Part shown: piece by piece, positions 8,798 through 17,739 of the stretch
How positions within the stretch are numbered: the first letter of the stretch is position 1
How the letters are laid out: each line of letters starts with the position of its first letter
Assembly (NCBI GenBank): GCA_039802205.1
Contig: JBDRWD010000020.1
Location: 1 to 35,530, forward strand
Reading direction: 5' to 3'
Source of the DNA: a candidate division WOR-3 bacterium
GTDB lineage: Bacteria; Hydrothermota; Tepidihabitantia; SM23-42; JAOAFX01
Length of the DNA stretch: 35,530 nucleotides
The notes under the pieces: model-generated
Told to the model about the DNA's origin: nothing
The model's database searches: none
The model's input: only the letters and a program-made list of their open reading frames with translations
Translations under genes and position numbers: made by a program

Positions 8798-10225
8798 TTA
8801 GCGGGCAATTCCTACTTGGACATCCCGGAACCGGGCTGGCGCCGTAGCATGTCCGACGAACATCGTCTGCCCGGGCTCGCCTTTACCACAATTGGGCACA
8901 CCATAAAGATGCCAGTAATTCTTGTTGGCAATTGCATCACATTTATTCCAGAACTGCGGGGTGATATCCGCATAAGTCGGATTTTTATAAACCTCGGTCA
9001 ATTTTCCATGTTCAATTTTTCGGGCAAGTTCACAGCCAAACTGGAAGTTCAATCTTTTATCATCTATCGACCAGGATTTATTGGTGGTCATAAAAATGCC
9101 TTCTTCGGTATCAGCAATCATATCCTCAAGTTTCCATTCCCCGGGTAAAAGATTGATGTTGGTCATCCGAATTAACGGTATTCTATTCCAACCATCGGCC
9201 CGCATATTACCACTTGATTGGGCATTGATCACTGTTGCAGTCTCCCGGGAACTCTGATAACCAACGAATATTCCATTTTTTATCAGATAGACTTTCTGTG
9301 CCGGGACGCCTTCATCATCCCAGCCAAAGGTACCCAACCCTCCAGGAATTGTGGCATCAGCCACGATGTTCACGATCTCCGAACCATATTTCAAGTTATT
9401 TAATTTTTCTGGGGTCATAAAAGAAGTCCCGGCATAAGAAGCCTCGGTGCCCAAGACCCGGTCCAATTCCGTGGGATGTCCACAGGATTCGTGCACCTGG
9501 AGTACCATCTGATTAGAATCGAGAATCACAGTCGTGCGCATCGCTGGACAGGGTGGGGCACTTAATAACATTACCGCCTCTTCTCGCACTCGTTCGGAAT
9601 TCTCAACCAGTTTCAGGTTCTTTATGAATTCATAGCCCGCCTGACCATAGTCATCATAAGAGCGGATCTGCAATTCATCCTGGTCCTGAGCAAATGCTTT
9701 GATACCTCCGCCCACATAGGTGAATTCTTGGACGATCTTAGAACCTTCGGTGGAAAAGAAACGAACCTTTACCCGGCGGCAGGAGAGAAAAGAAGTCCGA
9801 TTTTTGATCTTTGCATTTGCACCGAGTATCTTATCACATTTTAACAAAAGGTCGATCTTCTCCTGTAACGAAACTTTGAATGGATCAATCTTCAGCTCAG
9901 TCCGATATGTCCCTTTTTGGGGTTCAAGGGGACTTAATCTTACAGGTGCACCCTTTACCCGGGCAGAGGCCTCGGCAATCCGGATTGCATCCCGGGTAAC
10001 CCGCTGTGCCTCGGCTTTGTTCAAAAGATTTGAAGAGGCAAAACCCCAGGCATTATCCTTGAGCACGCGCACACCAAAACCCATATCAAAGGTGTGGGTC
10101 AGAGCTTCGATTATACCATTCTTTACCATGATACTTTCGGTCTCCTCTTCCACCAGCCGGACATCACCATAAGTTACTTTTTTCAGTTTCAAAATATCTA
10201 TGATATCTTTCAGTAACTTTTCCAT
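8798..10225 (-). CDS. tldD: TldD-type metalloprotease
   Basis: A 475-residue protein of the TldD/PmbA family, zinc peptidases that in Escherichia coli work as a TldD-TldE pair to process peptides such as microcin B17 precursor. The zinc-binding HExxxH motif is intact (HESCGH, residues 245-250), so it is the catalytic TldD side. The usual tldE/pmbA partner is not next to it in this window. It is the first gene of the apparent operon leading into pyr, with its own promoter at 10247-10274 and a ribosome site (ATAGGAG) before the ATG. Confidence 0.9.
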   Translation of the reverse strand: MEKLLKDIIDILKLKKVTYGDVRLVEEETESIMVKNGIIEALTHTFDMGFGVRVLKDNAWGFASSNLLNKAEAQRVTRDAIRIAEASARVKGAPVRLSPLEPQKGTYRTELKIDPFKVSLQEKIDLLLKCDKILGANAKIKNRTSFLSCRRVKVRFFSTEGSKIVQEFTYVGGGIKAFAQDQDELQIRSYDDYGQAGYEFIKNLKLVENSERVREEAVMLLSAPPCPAMRTTVILDSNQMVLQVHESCGHPTELDRVLGTEASYAGTSFMTPEKLNNLKYGSEIVNIVADATIPGGLGTFGWDDEGVPAQKVYLIKNGIFVGYQSSRETATVINAQSSGNMRADGWNRIPLIRMTNINLLPGEWKLEDMIADTEEGIFMTTNKSWSIDDKRLNFQFGCELARKIEHGKLTEVYKNPTYADITPQFWNKCDAIANKNYWHLYGVPNCGKGEPGQTMFVGHATAPARFRDVQVGIAR

Positions 10226-10246
10226 TTTCTACTCCTATGCTACTTA

Positions 10247-10274
10247 ACTATAACCAATTTTTCTCCATCGTCAA
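10247..10274 (-). promoter_or_regulatory. Promoter of tldD-pyr operon
   Basis: On the minus strand TTGACG (10274-10269), 16 bases, TATAGT (10252-10247), about 22 bases before the tldD ATG. It is back to back with the promoter of the divergent lipoprotein gene. Confidence 0.7.
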
Positions 10275-10306
10275 GGGTGCGTTTGAATTAAAAAACACCC
10301 GCACTA

Positions 10307-10334
10307 TTGACATTTTTTTAATTTTGGATATAAT
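10307..10334 (+). promoter_or_regulatory. Promoter of lipoprotein gene
   Basis: Perfect consensus TTGACA (10307-10312) and TATAAT (10329-10334) with a 16-base spacer. The likely start of transcription near 10341 leaves only about 12 bases of leader, consisting of the ribosome site AAAGGAGA. Confidence 0.8.
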
Positions 10335-10352
10335 TTGGCGAAAGGAGAGATT

Positions 10353-10952
10353 ATGAAAAAATTACTCGTGGTTGTGCCCTTTCTTCTTTTGTTGATCGGT
10401 TGCGGGGGCGGTGAAAAGGATTATTGGCCCCTGAGCGTAGGTAATGTCTGGGAGTATCAAGCCCAGATCACAATCACCACCCCGGATACCAATTTCACGA
10501 ACACCGACACTCTGAAGATTGAGATCACCCAGGAAACAACCTTGGACAATGGCAAAAAGGTCTTTGAATCCATCACGTCCAATGGAAGCAGCGATACCAC
10601 TTATCTGGAGAAAACCGATGACTACCTTTTTAGCTATGAAAATAAGGCCGATACCGAACCCGATACGATGCTCGCTTTTCCACTGGAAGAAGGCAAAACC
10701 TGGACGGTTCGTAAGGATTCTTTATTTACCGAAACGGTCAAGGTGCTGGGCAAAGAATCGGTCACCGTACCGGCTGGCACCTACGATGACTGCTGGAAAG
10801 GTATGGTAATCACCACCGGTACGACGATAGCAGAAACCTCTTATGTCTGGCTCGCACCGGATATCGGACAGGTAAAGATGACGATGGTCGAACAGGATTC
10901 ATCGTATAAATTAGAGATGAAGATGGAACTGATCAATGTGACGATAAAGTAA
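10353..10952 (+). CDS. Predicted lipoprotein of unknown function
   Basis: ATG at 10353 follows AAAGGAGA; an in-frame TTG at 10335 overlaps the promoter and is rejected. The 199-residue product has a clear lipoprotein signal (MKKLLVVVPFLLLLIGC, cysteine 17) followed by GGGEKDYWPLSVGNVWEY. The rest is rich in Thr, Glu and beta-strand pattern and looks like a compact periplasmic or surface beta domain. The WPLxVGNxWEY stretch recurs, from memory, in secreted proteins of uncultured bacteria, but no function is known to me. It is a single-gene unit between its own promoter and a terminator. Confidence 0.8.
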   Translation: MKKLLVVVPFLLLLIGCGGGEKDYWPLSVGNVWEYQAQITITTPDTNFTNTDTLKIEITQETTLDNGKKVFESITSNGSSDTTYLEKTDDYLFSYENKADTEPDTMLAFPLEEGKTWTVRKDSLFTETVKVLGKESVTVPAGTYDDCWKGMVITTGTTIAETSYVWLAPDIGQVKMTMVEQDSSYKLEMKMELINVTIK

Positions 10953-10966
10953 AGAATAAGGAAAGT

Positions 10967-10998
10967 AAAAAAGGGCTGGTATAACCAGCCCTTTTTTA
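10967..10998. terminator. Bidirectional intrinsic terminator
   Basis: Stem GGGCTGGT / ACCAGCCC around the loop ATA, with an A-run before and a T-run after it, so it can terminate transcription from both sides. It ends the lipoprotein gene and overlaps the rarA stop codon. Confidence 0.9.
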
Positions 10999-12207
10999 TT
11001 CTTGTTTTTTTAAATACTTCCGACCCTTTAAATTTTCAGGTAGATAATCCTGTTCTACTTTAGCATCAGGATAATCATGGGGATATTTGTACCCCTTACC
11101 ATAGCCGAGTTTTTTCATCAATAGGGTCGGAGCATTCCGGATATGTAGCGGCACGGGTTGGGCTAAGGTCTTTAACGCATCCTCTTTCGCCTCTGCATAA
11201 GCCAGGTATAATTCATTGCTCTTTTTTGCTCGCGCCAGATAAACGACACATTCAGCAAGAGCCAAGTCACCCTCGGGCCGGCCGATGAATTCCACCGCCT
11301 CTTTTGCCGCTACTGCAATCACCAGTGCCTGAGGGTCGGCAAGTCCGATATCTTCCACCGCAAACCGGACCAGACGCCGGGCGATATATAATGGGTCTTC
11401 ACCCGCCTCCAGCATCCTTGCCAGCCAGTATAATCCTGCATCTGGGTCAGAACCCCTTAATGATTTATGTAATGCCGAGATAAGATTATAATGTTCTTCA
11501 CCCGCTTTGTCATATCTCAAAGCCTTTTTCTGCACAATCTCCTCAGCAAGTTTTAAATCAATCTTTTTCTCTTTGGCAGCAAAGGCACATAACTCTAAGG
11601 CATTTAAAGCAACCCGCGCATCACCATCTGAAATATTAGCAAGGAAATTGAGCGCCTCCTCGGTGATTTCATATTTGTTATCGAGCCCCTTGGGTGAAGA
11701 TAAAGCCCGTTGAATAATTTTTTTGATATCTTCAAATGAGAGAGGCTGGAGCATATATACCTTCATCCTTGAAAGCAGACTGGAATTGAGTTCAAAAGAA
11801 GGGTTCTCGGTCGTAGCTCCAATAAGGGTAATCGTCCCCTTCTCCAGATAGGGCAAAAAGGCATCCTGCTGGGCTTTATTAAAGCGGTGAATTTCGTCAA
11901 TAAAAATTATCGTATCCTGATTGAATAAACTCTTTTTCTTCTCCACCTCTTCCATAAATTTTTTAATCTCCACGATCCCACTGGTCGCAGCAGAGAAAGA
12001 GACAAAATCTGCAGAAAATTTTTTTGCAAAAAGCCGGGCGATTGTCGTCTTACCACTGCCCGGTGGCCCGAATAATACCATGGAGAACAATCTTCCCTGC
12101 TCAATCTGTTTCCTTATTGGACCATTCGGTCCCAGAAGATGCGTCTGACCTAAAACCTCATCAAAATTCTCAGGTCTAACCCGTTCCGCAAGGGGTGTTT
12201 TATCCAT
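10996..12207 (-). CDS. rarA: Replication-associated recombination ATPase RarA (MgsA)
   Basis: A 403-residue AAA+ ATPase of the RarA/MgsA/WRNIP1 family that acts at stalled replication forks. Walker A is GPPGSGKTT (residues 47-55) and Walker B IIFIDEIHRF (100-109); the sensor segment GATTENPSFELNSSLLSR and the C-terminal tetramerisation part (ALHKSLRGSDPDAGLYWLARM) are all present. ATG at 12207 overlaps the end of cdsA by 8 bases. It is the last gene of uppS-cdsA-rarA. Confidence 0.95.
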   Translation of the reverse strand: MDKTPLAERVRPENFDEVLGQTHLLGPNGPIRKQIEQGRLFSMVLFGPPGSGKTTIARLFAKKFSADFVSFSAATSGIVEIKKFMEEVEKKKSLFNQDTIIFIDEIHRFNKAQQDAFLPYLEKGTITLIGATTENPSFELNSSLLSRMKVYMLQPLSFEDIKKIIQRALSSPKGLDNKYEITEEALNFLANISDGDARVALNALELCAFAAKEKKIDLKLAEEIVQKKALRYDKAGEEHYNLISALHKSLRGSDPDAGLYWLARMLEAGEDPLYIARRLVRFAVEDIGLADPQALVIAVAAKEAVEFIGRPEGDLALAECVVYLARAKKSNELYLAYAEAKEDALKTLAQPVPLHIRNAPTLLMKKLGYGKGYKYPHDYPDAKVEQDYLPENLKGRKYLKKQE

Positions 12208-13006
12208 GGGTGATAAAATATAAATAGAAAAAAGGGATATTAAAAATCAATGAATCCAGACGGTCCAAAAATCCACCGTGACCAGGAAAAACATTGGAGG
12301 CATCCTTTAGCCCTACTTCGCGTTTCATCCCGGATTCCAGAAGATCGCCAACGGTGCCCAGAATACCTATCCCAAGGGTAATCCAAATACTATCCAGCAA
12401 AGTAAATTCTTTTACCCACAAAGAATTCAACCACCAGGCAAAAGGAAATGTGAGAAAGAATGCGCTGATCGTCCCTTCCCAAGTTTTCTTAGGACTCAAG
12501 CGTTCGGCAAGTCGTCTTTTCCCGAAGAGTGTTCCTACCAGATAAGCAAATGTATCATATATCCAGGTGAGAAGAAGCGGCAGCAGACTGATGTTAAAGC
12601 CGTATTTTCTTAAAAGGATAATCGTGGAAGGAAGGATTGCAATATAAAAAACTCCAAAAAAATTGGCACTTACTTCGGCAAGAAAATTGGGGTTGCGCCG
12701 GCTTCCGGGAAAACGCATCACCGATAAAAGGGCGATGAAAAAAAATAGAATAAAACCAGGAAGGAGTGGGGGTATTTCAAAGTAAAATAATAACGGAATT
12801 GTATAACCCGGAAACAAAACCGCTAAGGTATGGGGATAGATATTCTTGCGGTGCCAGAACCGGAAATATTCATTGGTTGCAAAGGTGATAAAAAATAAGA
12901 GTAATAATGGTAAAAGAATATTATCTATCCACAAGGTGATAACCACCACCGCCACCAATATAGCGCCGGTCTTTATCCGTCTTAATATATCATTAAACCC
13001 CACCAA
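12200..13006 (-). CDS. cdsA: Phosphatidate cytidylyltransferase
   Basis: An inner-membrane enzyme that makes CDP-diacylglycerol from CTP and phosphatidic acid for phospholipid synthesis. It has many membrane helices and the CDS signature near the C-terminus (KREVGLKDASNVFPGHGG then DRLDS). The 268-residue length is typical. The start is TTG at 13006 with GGGAG seven bases upstream, or GTG at 13003. It overlaps uppS by 14 bases, the common uppS-cdsA pairing. Confidence 0.93.
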   Translation of the reverse strand: MVGFNDILRRIKTGAILVAVVVITLWIDNILLPLLLLFFITFATNEYFRFWHRKNIYPHTLAVLFPGYTIPLLFYFEIPPLLPGFILFFFIALLSVMRFPGSRRNPNFLAEVSANFFGVFYIAILPSTIILLRKYGFNISLLPLLLTWIYDTFAYLVGTLFGKRRLAERLSPKKTWEGTISAFFLTFPFAWWLNSLWVKEFTLLDSIWITLGIGILGTVGDLLESGMKREVGLKDASNVFPGHGGFLDRLDSLIFNIPFFYLYFITHG

Positions 13007-13697
13007 ACAGTCGCTCCCGGTTTTTAAAATCCTCTATCGCCTTTAAAAATTCCCTCTTCCGAAAATCGGGCCAAAGGGTCTTGGTAAAATAGATTTCAGC
13101 ATAGGCGATCTGATACAGCAAGAAATTAGAGATGCGTTCCCTTCTTTCTGCACCCGTCCTTATCAACAGATCGGGTGGCGGTAATTCTGGGTCGTATAAA
13201 TACTTGGCAAATCTTTTTTCGTCTAATTCTTCAAGGTTTATTGGCTTCTGGCGGTCTTCAAGAACGATCTTCTTTACCGCATCCACAATTTCGCTCTGCC
13301 CACCGTAATTCAGACAGAGCGTAAGAATTAGTTCGGTATTGTCCTTGGTTAGTGCTCGGGCCTCTTCCAGAGCCTGGCGCGCATTGGGATAGAGACCATC
13401 CAGCCGGCCAATCGCATTTATCCGGACTTTATTTTTATGTAATTCCGGGGTCTCTTTTTTAAGAAGCTCCTCAAGCATATTCATCAGGGTCTGCACTTCC
13501 TCTGCAGGCCTTTTCCAGTTTTCGGTGGAAAAAGTATAAAGGGTGAGATATTTTATTCCCAATTCCCGGGCGGCCTTGACGATCGTTCTCACCGATTCCA
13601 CACCCACACGATGGCCAACAACCCGGGGTAGACCGCGCTTTCTCGCCCAGCGGCCATTGCCATCCATAATTATCGCCACATGATTGAGTTCCGCCAC
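12993..13697 (-). CDS. uppS: Isoprenyl transferase (undecaprenyl diphosphate synthase)
   Basis: Cis-prenyltransferase that builds the polyprenyl carrier for cell-wall and surface glycans. MDGNGRWARKRG is the substrate-binding signature with the catalytic Asp, and RTGAERRERISNFLLYQIAYAE plus the downstream LWPDF are the usual C-terminal signatures. The insertion ER in RTGAERRERISNF is slightly unusual. The start is GTG at 13697, only five bases after a perfect TATAAT, so the message is probably leaderless. It is the first gene of uppS-cdsA-rarA. Confidence 0.94.
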   Translation of the reverse strand: MAELNHVAIIMDGNGRWARKRGLPRVVGHRVGVESVRTIVKAARELGIKYLTLYTFSTENWKRPAEEVQTLMNMLEELLKKETPELHKNKVRINAIGRLDGLYPNARQALEEARALTKDNTELILTLCLNYGGQSEIVDAVKKIVLEDRQKPINLEELDEKRFAKYLYDPELPPPDLLIRTGAERRERISNFLLYQIAYAEIYFTKTLWPDFRKREFLKAIEDFKNRERLFGGV

Positions 13698-13702
13698 CGA
13701 AA

Positions 13703-13730
13703 ATTATAACCCAATCCCCGGTTTTGTCAA
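13703..13730 (-). promoter_or_regulatory. Promoter of uppS-cdsA-rarA
   Basis: Minus strand TTGACA (13730-13725), 16 bases, TATAAT (13708-13703); five bases separate it from the GTG start, implying a leaderless transcript. Confidence 0.8.
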
Positions 13731-13818
13731 CAAATCGATTTACTGTGTTCTCTCCATTTTTTATTCTTTATCAAAAGTAGGGAGTGATAGAAATTTGATT
13801 CCAGCACACCAGTCCACA

Positions 13819-13859
13819 ATTGAAAACAATCTATCAAATCGCGAAAAACCGTTTTCAAT
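13819..13859. repeat. Inverted repeat in intergenic region
   Basis: Perfect 9-base arms ATTGAAAAC (13819-13827) and GTTTTCAAT (13851-13859) separated by 23 bases. It could be an operator pair or a weak hairpin. It occurs once, so it is not a CRISPR array. Confidence 0.5.
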
Positions 13860-14058
13860 CAATATCATCTGACCGCAGATTTCCGATACTCACTCTGAAT
13901 AAGATAGATTGTTCATACATTCCTTTCATATTTTTTAAGCAATCTTAAGCCAATACCATTACGACATTCCATCTGCTGAGGAAAGAATTCTGCAAATCTA
14001 CCATTGATAATCTTGATTATATGGAAAAATTAAAAATGCTTTTGGTTTAATCGAACTA

Positions 14059-14086
14059 TTGAAATATCTTTTATTTTGGATAAAAT
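14059..14086 (+). promoter_or_regulatory. Promoter of larC-sigma-anti-sigma operon
   Basis: TTGAAA (14059-14064), 16 bases, TAAAAT (14081-14086). The ATG at 14093 begins seven bases after the -10 box and has no ribosome site, so a leaderless mRNA is expected. Confidence 0.65.
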
Positions 14087-14092
14087 TGATTG

Positions 14093-15244
14093 ATGAGGGT
14101 ATTATATTTTGACCCTATTCTGGGGGCGAGTGGTGATATGATTCTGGCGAGTTTGATTGACCTCGGTATAGATACCACATATCTAAAAAATGCATTAAAG
14201 TTTATCCCGGATTTAAAAATTAAAATCGAATCTGTCTCCCATCGGGGGATTAAAGCAAAAAGACTTACATTCTGCACAAAAAAAACCATAAAAGAAAAAG
14301 ACTTCATCCCGTTAATAAAAAGAAGCCACCTGAAAGATTCGATTAAAAGTGCGGCATTAAAAATCATCGACCGGATCTTTGAAGCAGAAAAAAAGGTCCA
14401 CGGCACCGCCCATCTTCACCTGCATGAATTGGCTGATGTGGATACCATTTTGGATATTACCGGTTCTCTTGTAGCATTTGATTATTTACAGGTGGAGAGG
14501 ATATATTCTAAACCATTGAAGGCGGGGATGGGGTTAATTGATACCGTGGAAGGGAAAATGCCTGCCTTCAATTTCGCCACTGCGGAATTGCTAAAAAATG
14601 TCCCGGTGGAGTTTATTCCCGTAGCATTTGAATTTACTACCCCGACGGCCGCAGCAATACTGAGCACGGTTGCCGAGTTTACAAATCAGTGTGCGTTTAG
14701 CCGTATTGAAAAGATCGGTTTGGGGAGCGGCACGAAGGTGCTTAAAGACTATCCCAATCTCTTGCGTGTCTTTCTGGGTGAAATAAATTGCCGATTAACC
14801 GATGAATGCCTCGTCATTGAAACCAATATTGATGACCAGAATCCCCAGGATTTTGACTGGATCATGGAAAAACTTTACGAAGCAGGTGCTCTTGAGGTTT
14901 ACTACACCCCTGTGATGATGAAACATTCCCGTCCTGGTATCTTATTGACTGTGATTGCCGATGGCTATAATCAACGGCTGATTGATACGCTTTTTAATGA
15001 AACAACCACCATCGGGATCAGAATGGACTATAAACAGAGAATTAAATTAAAAAGGGAAATAAAGAAAATCAAAACCCCCTGGGGAAGAGTGCGCATCAAG
15101 GTGATTTACCATAATCATAATAAAAAGAGATTTACGGTTGAATATCAAGATTTAAAATTGCTTGCCCAAAAGAGCAAGACACCTTTGAATGAGTTGCGCG
15201 AAAAAATTAGGGACTATGTCCGAGAAGAAGGTTTCTGTGATTAA
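14093..15244 (+). CDS. larC: LarC-like nickel insertion protein (DUF111)
   Basis: Family member of LarC, the CTP-dependent cyclometallase that inserts nickel into the pyridinium dinucleotide (NPN) cofactor of lactate racemase. The N-terminus FDPILGASGDMILASLIDLG is the family signature, followed by HLHLHELADVDTILDITG and the C-terminal half with ETNIDDQNP. It forms one continuous protein of 383 residues rather than the frameshifted LarC1/LarC2 pair. No larA, larB or larE lies nearby, so the cofactor user is elsewhere. Its 3' end overlaps the sigma factor start by 29 bases. Confidence 0.9.
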   Translation: MRVLYFDPILGASGDMILASLIDLGIDTTYLKNALKFIPDLKIKIESVSHRGIKAKRLTFCTKKTIKEKDFIPLIKRSHLKDSIKSAALKIIDRIFEAEKKVHGTAHLHLHELADVDTILDITGSLVAFDYLQVERIYSKPLKAGMGLIDTVEGKMPAFNFATAELLKNVPVEFIPVAFEFTTPTAAAILSTVAEFTNQCAFSRIEKIGLGSGTKVLKDYPNLLRVFLGEINCRLTDECLVIETNIDDQNPQDFDWIMEKLYEAGALEVYYTPVMMKHSRPGILLTVIADGYNQRLIDTLFNETTTIGIRMDYKQRIKLKREIKKIKTPWGRVRIKVIYHNHNKKRFTVEYQDLKLLAQKSKTPLNELREKIRDYVREEGFCD

Positions 15245-15815
15245 AGAGGTAAACGAATTAAAAACCCGGCTGTCTAAATATAAAGAGTTAAGCGATGAGG
15301 AGCTCGTTCAACTTGTCAAGATGGGTGAGGTTGAACCGTTTGATGAACTGGTGCGACGGCATGAGGTTAAGGTTCATAACCTTTGTTATAAGATGCTCAA
15401 GAACTACGACGATGCAAAGGATATGGCACAGGAAACTTTTTTAAAAGCCTATCGGAACATTAAAAATTTTGATGGGCGTTCAAAATTCACGACTTGGTTA
15501 TATAGGATTGCAGTCAATAATTGCATTAATTTTATGAAGAAAGAACAACCTTCCGGCGAAATAAAAGATGAAATCCTGGAAATCCCCAAGGATGATCCTG
15601 TGGAACATTACCGCAAGAAGAAGATGAAAGAAATGATATATAACGCAATCTCCAGATTACCAGAGGTGCAGAAAAGCGTTTTCACCCTCCGGGCACTTGA
15701 AGAATTGCCCTATCAGGAGATCAGCACCATTTTGAAAAAACCCATCAATACGGTTAAGGTCAATTACCACCTGGCGGTAAAAAATTTGAAGAACTATCTA
15801 AAAGGCAAACTATGA
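15216..15815 (+). CDS. ECF-like sigma-70 family RNA polymerase sigma factor
   Basis: A 199-residue sigma factor with region 2 (DEELVQLVKMGEVEPFDELVRRH, then DAKDMAQETFLKAYRNIKNFDGRSKFTTWLYRIAVN) and region 4 (LPEVQKSVFTLRALEELPYQEISTIL with a helix-turn-helix). The RpoE-like layout without regions 1 and 3 marks an ECF type. ATG at 15216 is preferred to an in-frame ATG at 15189 deeper in larC. The stop overlaps the anti-sigma start by four bases (ATGA), the classic sigma/anti-sigma coupling. Confidence 0.92.
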   Translation: MSEKKVSVIKEVNELKTRLSKYKELSDEELVQLVKMGEVEPFDELVRRHEVKVHNLCYKMLKNYDDAKDMAQETFLKAYRNIKNFDGRSKFTTWLYRIAVNNCINFMKKEQPSGEIKDEILEIPKDDPVEHYRKKKMKEMIYNAISRLPEVQKSVFTLRALEELPYQEISTILKKPINTVKVNYHLAVKNLKNYLKGKL

Positions 15816-16273
15816 ATTGCTTTGAAATTCAGGAACGGCTTGTGGATTTAATAATCGGGGATGTTGAACCCGAGGAGAAAGCCCAACTTTTAGAACATAT
15901 CAACCGTTGTCCACTTTGTGCCGAGGATTTTTATTTTATCCGTCAATGTATAGATATTTGCTGTTCCTGTCCGGATTTTGAAGAAGACGATACATACTGG
16001 GAGGAGTTTTTAGTCACAGTCCACGAAAAAATCTCACTCACCAAACCTAAAAATCCCTTTCCCTACAGAATTGTCATTCCGATCACTGCCGGTGTCTTGG
16101 GCGCACTGGGTTTGATTTATTTTCTTTTCTTCCGTCCCGCACCAAAGGAGATTGCCCGATCAAGGATGCCTGATATGAATGTACGGGATCCAATCCAGGA
16201 AGTTTATGAATTAACACCTGAAGAACAGCAAGAATTTATTAAAATGGTAAACCAAAGGTATTTTGGCGAGTAA
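15812..16273 (+). CDS. Zinc-finger anti-sigma factor, membrane anchored
   Basis: A 153-residue protein with the ZAS signature H29-x3-C33-x2-C36 (EHINRCPLC), then a cysteine-rich CIDICCSC stretch, one membrane helix (about 85-105) and a short extracytoplasmic tail. It should hold the sigma factor encoded just upstream at the membrane until a signal releases it. The extra cysteines after the zinc motif could make it redox sensitive. The regulon is not visible here. Confidence 0.88.
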   Translation: MNCFEIQERLVDLIIGDVEPEEKAQLLEHINRCPLCAEDFYFIRQCIDICCSCPDFEEDDTYWEEFLVTVHEKISLTKPKNPFPYRIVIPITAGVLGALGLIYFLFFRPAPKEIARSRMPDMNVRDPIQEVYELTPEEQQEFIKMVNQRYFGE

Positions 16274-16274
16274 A

Positions 16275-16757
16275 TCACAATTTGTAACCGATTTTTCTCA
16301 AAAATTCATGACGTTCTTTTTTTGCCTGCTCATCCTCAATGCCCTTTGCCGCATAACCATCAATAACGCCGATAATCCCTCTACCCTGTTCATCTTCAAC
16401 ATATAAAATTTCCACGGGATTTGCCGTGGCGCAGAAAATATTCAAAACTTCCGGACAATTTTTTATTTTATCCAGGACATTGATGGGAAAGGCGTTCCTG
16501 ATGAAGATGATAAAAAAATGGCCCGCCCCGATTTTATAGGCATGATCCCGGGCAAGGGCGGTCAGTTCTGGATCATTGCCATCATAACGCACCAGGCAGG
16601 GACCCGATGCTTCACAGAAGGCGATACCGAATTTTATATTGGGGACCGCATTGATCAATCCCTCATATAAATCCTCAACGGTTTTGATAAAATGGGTTTG
16701 CCCACAGATTAGATTGGTACCTTCTGGAGGAACGATTTTAATCTTTTTTATTTCCAT
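16275..16757 (-). CDS. Adenosine-specific kinase family protein (PF04008-like)
   Basis: A 160-residue protein with the conserved core [31 protein letters not shown] and [13 protein letters not shown], recognised as the adenosine-specific kinase family known from the Pyrobaculum structure; the biochemical role in bacteria is poorly established. It probably works in the cytoplasm. It lies 41 bases after era and is likely transcribed with it. It ends one base from the anti-sigma gene on the other strand, with no clear terminator between them. Confidence 0.85.
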   Translation of the reverse strand: MEIKKIKIVPPEGTNLICGQTHFIKTVEDLYEGLINAVPNIKFGIAFCEASGPCLVRYDGNDPELTALARDHAYKIGAGHFFIIFIRNAFPINVLDKIKNCPEVLNIFCATANPVEILYVEDEQGRGIIGVIDGYAAKGIEDEQAKKERHEFLRKIGYKL

Positions 16758-16798
16758 AAAACCCCCATGATTAATTTTAGAAAATTAACTTTGAAATC

Positions 16799-17665
16799 TT
16801 AAAACCCCAGTTCTTTTAAGAAAATAGGGTCTTTACGCCATTTTTCTTTTACCTTTACCCATAGGTCAAGGTAAACATCTCTCCCTAAAAAGTTCTCAAT
16901 ATCCTTTCTTGCCTGGGTTCCGATCTTCTTCAACAAATTGCCGTCTTTTCCAATGAGGATTCTTTTCTGGGTATCGCGTTCCACATATATCGTTGCCCGG
17001 ATGTAGATCTTTCTTCCTTCCTGCTCACGGAATTCTTCGATCAGCACACAGGTTGCGTAAGGCACTTCTTTTTTCAGATTGAGGAACAACTTTTCACGGA
17101 TTATTTCGCTCACAAAAAAACGTTCTGGCTGGTCAGAAATCTGTTCAGGGTCGTATAAAAAAGGACCTTCCGGGAGTCTTGCGAATATTGCCTTTTTGAG
17201 GTCCTCCACCCCATCCCCATTTAGGGCAGAAATCAGAAATATTTCCTCAGGATTGTATACCTTTAACTTCTCAATAACCGGCAGCAAATCATTCTTTTTG
17301 ACGAGATCAATTTTATTGATCGCCATAACCAGCTTCTTATCTTCAAAGAATTTAAGAAACTTGACCGGAAATTTCTCCGGCTTAAAGAATGGATCCACAA
17401 GCCAGACCAGAAGATCCGCATCATTAATCGCCTCCCGGGCTTCGGCTATCATCCGCTCCTGGAGCTCATAGGTCGGCTCAAAGATCCCGGGGGTATCGAT
17501 GAATATACACTGATAATCGTCTTCGGTCAGGATCCCGAGAATTTTATTTCTTGTCGTCTGGGGTTTATCACTTACGATTGATAGTTTAGTATTTATAAAA
17601 CGGTTAAGCAGCGTTGATTTTCCAACATTTGGTTCGCCGATTATTGCTACATAGCCACTTCTCAT
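16799..17665 (-). CDS. era: GTPase Era
   Basis: Ribosome-assembly GTPase that binds the 3' end of 16S rRNA. G1 GEPNVGKS (residues 10-17), G3 DTPG, G4 NKID and the C-terminal KH domain with LIGKDGNLLKKIGTQARKDIE are all present. The 288-residue length is typical. The start ATG at 17665 lies shortly after a strong hairpin that separates it from the membrane protein gene. Confidence 0.96.
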   Translation of the reverse strand: MRSGYVAIIGEPNVGKSTLLNRFINTKLSIVSDKPQTTRNKILGILTEDDYQCIFIDTPGIFEPTYELQERMIAEAREAINDADLLVWLVDPFFKPEKFPVKFLKFFEDKKLVMAINKIDLVKKNDLLPVIEKLKVYNPEEIFLISALNGDGVEDLKKAIFARLPEGPFLYDPEQISDQPERFFVSEIIREKLFLNLKKEVPYATCVLIEEFREQEGRKIYIRATIYVERDTQKRILIGKDGNLLKKIGTQARKDIENFLGRDVYLDLWVKVKEKWRKDPIFLKELGF

Positions 17666-17683
17666 GACCCTATCTTTAAATGG

Positions 17684-17719
17684 GAGGGTAGTGGATATGA
17701 ATAAATAGCCACTACCCTC
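17684..17719. repeat. Hairpin between membrane protein gene and era
   Basis: Perfect 11-base arms GAGGGTAGTGG (17684-17694) and CCACTACCCTC (17709-17719) with a 14-base loop that can pair further. On the minus strand no T-run follows, so it is not a standard intrinsic terminator. It may protect the upstream transcript or shield the era leader. Confidence 0.75.
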
Positions 17720-17739
17720 TTAAAAAACTTTTTAAAGGT

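Larger units (their letters stand above)
13698..14092. other. Divergent intergenic region uppS/larC
   Basis: A non-coding stretch of about 395 bases, AT-rich. It contains the uppS promoter at its left end, the larC promoter at its right end, and one inverted repeat (13819-13859). No RNA gene was recognised. Confidence 0.7.

Noticed and set aside
8735-9148. Open frame antisense to tldD (and other long antisense frames such as 6068-6607, 5318-5728 and 29829-30386)
   Set aside because: They lie wholly opposite well-identified genes, have no ribosome site or family motif, and arise from codon bias of the true strand.
10335-10353. TTG at 10335 as start of the lipoprotein
   Set aside because: It lies upstream of the predicted transcription start; the ATG at 10353 has a ribosome site and gives a standard lipoprotein signal.
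13819-13859. CRISPR repeat remnant
   Set aside because: The inverted repeat occurs once and has no array, spacers or cas genes nearby.
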